A stretch of 8,986 bases of DNA from positions 1 through 8,986 of the forward strand of contig CAIZKA010000065.1 in assembly GCA_903933395.1 (NCBI GenBank). The letters are read 5' to 3'. Under the pieces are notes generated by a model. That model saw nothing but the letters and a program-made list of their open reading frames with translations. It ran no database searches and had not been told where the DNA came from. Positions 6,421 through 8,986 of the stretch are shown here, one piece after another (the stretch's first letter is position 1; each line of letters begins with the position of its first letter). The position numbers were made by a program, and so were the translations under genes. This DNA is from an uncultured beta proteobacterium. GTDB taxonomy: Bacteria > Pseudomonadota > Gammaproteobacteria > Burkholderiales > Rhodocyclaceae.

Positions 6421-6451
6421 GTTGGCGCAGCGGCGGGTTGGCGTGTTGGCG
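6421..6451. repeat. Three GTTGGCG direct repeats upstream of the Pat-like gene
   Basis: GTTGGCG occurs at 6421-6427, 6437-6443 and 6445-6451 (CGCCAAC on the coding strand of the downstream gene), 22 to 52 nt before the ATG at 6399. The spacings are 16 and 8 bp. The palindrome ACAATTGT follows at 6453-6460. This could be a regulator site in the 158-nt gap between mscL and the Pat-like gene, or an RNA leader element. I see no good sigma70 boxes. Confidence 0.35.
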
Positions 6452-6515
6452 GACAATTGTGCCACAGCGCCGCCGCGCAACCCGGCGGAAATTCAGGAGT
6501 CGGCGCCGGCACTAC

Positions 6516-6540
6516 GGCGCACCGGCGGGATCGCCGCGCC
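6516..6540 (-). terminator. GC-rich stem-loop after mscL, possible terminator without T-tract
   Basis: On the minus strand, 17 nt after the mscL stop codon, GGCGC then GGCG, loop ATCC, CGCC, a GGT bulge and GCGCC form a nested 9-bp hairpin. It sits where a terminator is expected, but no run of T follows, so termination is only suggested. It could instead protect the mscL mRNA end. Confidence 0.35.
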
Positions 6541-6557
6541 CGCGCGATACCTGCGGC

Positions 6558-6995
6558 CTATTTCTTCAGCGAGTCGCGAATCTCGCGCAGCAGCAGCACT
6601 TCCTCTGCCGTGGGCGCGGGTTCTGCCGGCGGCGCGTCCTGCGCATCCTTCTTCAGCTTGTTGATCTGCTTGACCATGATGAAGATGACGAATGCCAGAA
6701 TCATGAAGTTGATCGCCACCGTGATGAAGTTGCCGTAGGCGAACAGCGGTACGCCGGCCTTGGTCAGCGCGTCGTAGGTCATGGCGCCCTTGTAGTCGGC
6801 CGGCGGGTTCGCCAGCAGGATGAAGTAGCTGGAAAAGTCCAGTCCGCCGATGATCCTGCCGATGACGGGCATGATGAGATCCTTGACCAGCGAGTCGACG
6901 ATCTTGCCGAACGCCGCGCCGATGATGACGCCGACCGCGAGGTCGACGACATTGCCCTTCATGGCGAATTCCTTGAATTCGGTGACGATGCTCAC
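6558..6995 (-). CDS. mscL: Large-conductance mechanosensitive channel MscL, 145 aa
   Basis: This inner-membrane homopentamer opens under high membrane tension and releases solutes during osmotic downshock. The N-terminus MSIVTEFKEFAMKGNVVDLA and the pore-lining TM1 GVIIGAAFGKIVDSLVKDLIM (about residues 21-41) match E. coli MscL closely. TM2 is VAINFMILAFVIFIMVKQINKL (about 93-114). The charged C-terminal bundle ends in TAEEVLLLREIRDSLKK. The periplasmic loop (about 42-90) is a little longer than in E. coli, within family limits. Start: a GTG at 6993-6995 with AGGAGG eight nt upstream (plus 7004-7009), a strong site that settles the start. It has an intrinsic terminator of the preceding gene just upstream, so it probably has its own promoter, which I cannot place. 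Identification is secure. Confidence 0.97.
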   Translation of the reverse strand: MSIVTEFKEFAMKGNVVDLAVGVIIGAAFGKIVDSLVKDLIMPVIGRIIGGLDFSSYFILLANPPADYKGAMTYDALTKAGVPLFAYGNFITVAINFMILAFVIFIMVKQINKLKKDAQDAPPAEPAPTAEEVLLLREIRDSLKK

Positions 6996-7028
6996 TGGTG
7001 ATTCCTCCTCGTGAATTCTTCAGCGGTG

Positions 7029-7054
7029 AAAAAAACGGAAATGCAATTTTCCCG
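7029..7054 (-). terminator. Intrinsic terminator of the kinase-gloC unit
   Basis: On the minus strand, the hairpin CGGGAA-loop-TTTCCG (plus 7036-7054, 6-bp stem with one G-T pair, 7-nt loop) is followed at once by seven T (plus 7029-7035). It lies 65 nt after the gloC stop and 33 nt before the mscL start codon. The stem is short, so read-through to mscL is possible. Confidence 0.65.
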
Positions 7055-7119
7055 ACACCAACCTCGTGAAGTGATCAGGTTTGACGGCGGCGGAACAAAC
7101 CGGATGCGGGGCGGCATGA

Positions 7120-7758
7120 TCAGGCGCGGTCGCCGACAAAGGGATTGCTGCGCCTTTCTGCGCCGAACGTGGACATCGGGCCGTGGCCGGAAATGAATTC
7201 GACATCATCGCCCAGCGGCCACAATTTGCCCTTGATCGAGTCGATCAGGGTCTGGTAATCGCCGCGCGGGAAATCGGTGCGGCCGATGCTGCCGGCGAAG
7301 AGCACGTCGCCGACCAGGGCCAGCTTCGACGGCGCGTGGTAGAAGGCCACATGCCCGGGCGTGTGGCCGGGGGTGTAGAGCACCTGCAGGGTTTCCTTGC
7401 CCACGGTGACGGTGTCGCCATCCTCGAGCCAGCGGTCCGGCGTAAAGGGTTCTGCCTTCGGGAAGCCGAAACTGCGGCTTTGCGCGACCAGTTGGTCGAT
7501 CCAGAAGCTTTCCTCGCGCTGCGGGCCTTCGATCGGCACGGAGAGGCGCGTCGCCAGCTCGCCGGCGCCGCCGGCATGGTCGATGTGGCCGTGGGTCAGC
7601 AGAATTTTTTCCACGCTGACGCCCAGCCGCGCCGCGGCGTCGATCAGGCGCTCGATGTCGCCGCCGGGATCGACGAAGGCGCCCTTCATGGTTTCGCTGC
7701 ACCAGAGCAGCGTGCAGTTCTGCTCGAAGGGTGTGACGGGAATGATGCGGTATTCCAT
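7120..7758 (-). CDS. gloC: Metallo-beta-lactamase-fold hydrolase, type II glyoxalase (GloC/YcbL-like), 212 aa
   Basis: This cytoplasmic metallo-hydrolase resembles E. coli YcbL (GloC, 215 aa) along its whole length. That enzyme hydrolyses S-lactoylglutathione, the last step in methylglyoxal detoxification. The metal site is complete: THGHIDH (H56, H58, D60, H61), H132 in PGHTPGH, D151 in VGDVLF and H192 in SGHGP. The family signatures FEQNCTLLW, GRTDFPRGD, KLWPLGDDV and NPFVGD are present. It lacks the extra C-terminal helical domain of classic GloB, as expected for this short type. Start: the ATG at 7756-7758 has AGGAG eight nt upstream (plus 7767-7771). The open frame ten codons longer has no such site. 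It begins 36 nt after the hybrid-kinase stop codon on the same strand, so the two are probably co-transcribed, ending at the terminator at 7029-7054. The exact thioester substrate is inferred from the family. Confidence 0.93.
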   Translation of the reverse strand: MEYRIIPVTPFEQNCTLLWCSETMKGAFVDPGGDIERLIDAAARLGVSVEKILLTHGHIDHAGGAGELATRLSVPIEGPQREESFWIDQLVAQSRSFGFPKAEPFTPDRWLEDGDTVTVGKETLQVLYTPGHTPGHVAFYHAPSKLALVGDVLFAGSIGRTDFPRGDYQTLIDSIKGKLWPLGDDVEFISGHGPMSTFGAERRSNPFVGDRA

Positions 7759-7794
7759 CGTTGGAGCTCCTGGGCGCCGGTCCGGCACGGGATT

Positions 7795-8986
7795 CTAGTC
7801 GGGTTTTGCGGCGATCGCCGCCAGCGGTTCCCGCGCCCGCAGGAATTCGAGCCGGAGCTGTTCGAGTGCCTGGGCCGCGCCGACGACCGTGCCGGCGAGG
7901 CCCAGGCGTTCGAGTTCCATGCAGTGCGTGCGCATGCGCCGCGCGCCGAGGTTCTCGATGCCGGACAGGTAGCGGTGGGCGGCGCTGTCGAGTTTGGCGT
8001 GATCCCCGCTGCGGATCGCTGCGGCCAGCGTTTCCAGGTGCCGCGGCGAGTCGGCGAGGAACAATCCGGCGATATCGGCGACCAGGTCGGGCTGCTGCTC
8101 ATCCTGCAGTTCCAGCAGCTGCGCGATCCGGCGCTGGTCGATCACAGGAAGTTCTTCGTCCGCATCCTCGCCGGCTGCTTGTGGCTGCATTCGCGTGCCC
8201 TGGATGACCGAGATCAGCACGGCGCGCACCTGGTCAAGCTCCACCGGCTTCGAGACATAGGCGTCCATGCCGGCGGCGAGGCATTTTTCGCGATCGCCGA
8301 GCATGGCGCTGGCGGTCATGGCGATGATGCGCGGCGCCGTCGCCGCGGTAAAACGCGACTTCAGGCGCCGCGTCGCCTCGAGGCCGTCCATGTCGGGCAT
8401 CTGCACGTCCATCAGGATCACGTCGTAATTCTGTCGCTCCAGCGCGTCGAGCACTTCGACGCCGCTGGCGACGATGTCGGCGCGGTAGCCCAGATGGGCC
8501 AGCAGCTGCTGCACCACCTTCTGGTTCACCGTGTTGTCTTCGGCCACCAGGATCCTGAGCGGCAGGGTATCCGCCAGCCTGGCGGGCGCCTCCGCCGGCT
8601 GCCGCGGTTCGGTGACGAGCGGCGCGATGCGCATGGCGTGGAGCATCACGTCGAGCAGCGCGGCGGGCTTGATCGGCTTGTTGAGGTGGGCGGCAAACGC
8701 GGCGCGGTCCAGCTTGTCGTCCCGGATGCGCTGATTCGACACCGAGGTCAGCATCACCAGCGGCAGGGCCTGCGCGTCGCGATGCTTGCGGATTTCCAGC
8801 GCCAGCGCCAGGCCGTCCATTTCCGGCATGCTCATGTCGAGGATGCCGACGTCGAAGGCGTGGCCGTGGCGGATGAAATCCAGGGCTTCGATGCCCGACG
8901 CCGCCGCCGAGGGCAGCATGCCCCAGGTCAGGGCCTGCTTGACCAGGATGCGCCGGTTGGTGCTGTTGTCGTCGACGATCAGCACG
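7795..8986 (-). CDS. Hybrid sensor histidine kinase/response regulator, C-terminal part: two receiver domains and an Hpt domain (5' end beyond window)
   Basis: This is the last 397 codons or so of a phosphorelay protein, reading in from the right edge with no start in the window. Counting from V1 at 8983-8985, the first receiver (about 1-120) has D5-D6, phospho-acceptor D50 in GILDMSMPEMDG, T80 and K103. The second (about 143-262) has E149-D150, D193 in LMDVQMPDMDG, T224 and K246. Both look functional. A linker rich in Asp and Glu leads to an Hpt-like four-helix domain (about 290-385). It keeps a His (H337) followed by NLGA and CMELERLG, but the usual HxxKG is HRYLS here. The order kinase-REC-REC-Hpt is that of BarA/ArcB-like tripartite sensors, and the kinase core is assumed from this order. 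It could instead be a kinase-free multi-receiver protein. It ends 36 nt before gloC. No output partner gene is visible. Confidence 0.9.
   Translation of the reverse strand, partial: VLIVDDNSTNRRILVKQALTWGMLPSAAASGIEALDFIRHGHAFDVGILDMSMPEMDGLALALEIRKHRDAQALPLVMLTSVSNQRIRDDKLDRAAFAAHLNKPIKPAALLDVMLHAMRIAPLVTEPRQPAEAPARLADTLPLRILVAEDNTVNQKVVQQLLAHLGYRADIVASGVEVLDALERQNYDVILMDVQMPDMDGLEATRRLKSRFTAATAPRIIAMTASAMLGDREKCLAAGMDAYVSKPVELDQVRAVLISVIQGTRMQPQAAGEDADEELPVIDQRRIAQLLELQDEQQPDLVADIAGLFLADSPRHLETLAAAIRSGDHAKLDSAAHRYLSGIENLGARRMRTHCMELERLGLAGTVVGAAQALEQLRLEFLRAREPLAAIAAKPD

Noticed and set aside
6440..6475. Possible sigma54 promoter (TGGCAC on the minus strand) before the Pat-like gene.
   Set aside because: The -24 half fits, but the -12 half reads TCCGC with the GC one base out of place, so the spacing is wrong.

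Overview
The window reads as chromosomal DNA of a GC-rich betaproteobacterium. The base composition, the codon use and close similarity to proteobacterial MscL, GloC/YcbL and Pat proteins suggest this; a Rhodocyclales-like host is my guess and is not proven. I see no insertion sequence, phage gene, tRNA, rRNA or CRISPR array. Seven protein genes are present, two of them cut by the window edges, and almost all the DNA is coding.

Left part (1-2461). A partial NAD(P)H-dependent FMN reductase (minus strand, 1-357) lies 97 nt downstream of a 577-residue protein with a PilZ-like C-terminal domain (minus strand, 455-2188). The main discovery is in the leader of the PilZ-like gene. The minus strand at 2200-2297 has the sequence and fold of a GEMM-I (cyclic di-GMP-I) riboswitch. 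A sigma70-like promoter at 2304-2332 would start transcription on the first nucleotide of the aptamer, and the aptamer ends directly against the Shine-Dalgarno sequence. One transcript would therefore carry an RNA sensor for c-di-GMP and encode a probable protein receptor for the same messenger, with the FMN reductase possibly co-transcribed.

Middle part (2462-6399). An MFS efflux-type transporter (plus strand) converges, with a 14-nt gap, on a long minus-strand gene for a Pat/YfiQ-type protein: degenerate NDP-forming acyl-CoA synthetase domains fused to a C-terminal GNAT acetyltransferase. Its synthetase motifs are lost, and the residue aligned with the catalytic Glu of Salmonella Pat is Asp.

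Right part (6400-8986), all minus strand. In transcription order: the 3' portion of a hybrid sensor kinase (two receiver domains and an atypical Hpt domain), a GloC/YcbL-type glyoxalase II 36 nt after it and probably in the same operon, an intrinsic terminator, then mscL with a GTG start and a strong Shine-Dalgarno sequence, then the Pat-like gene.
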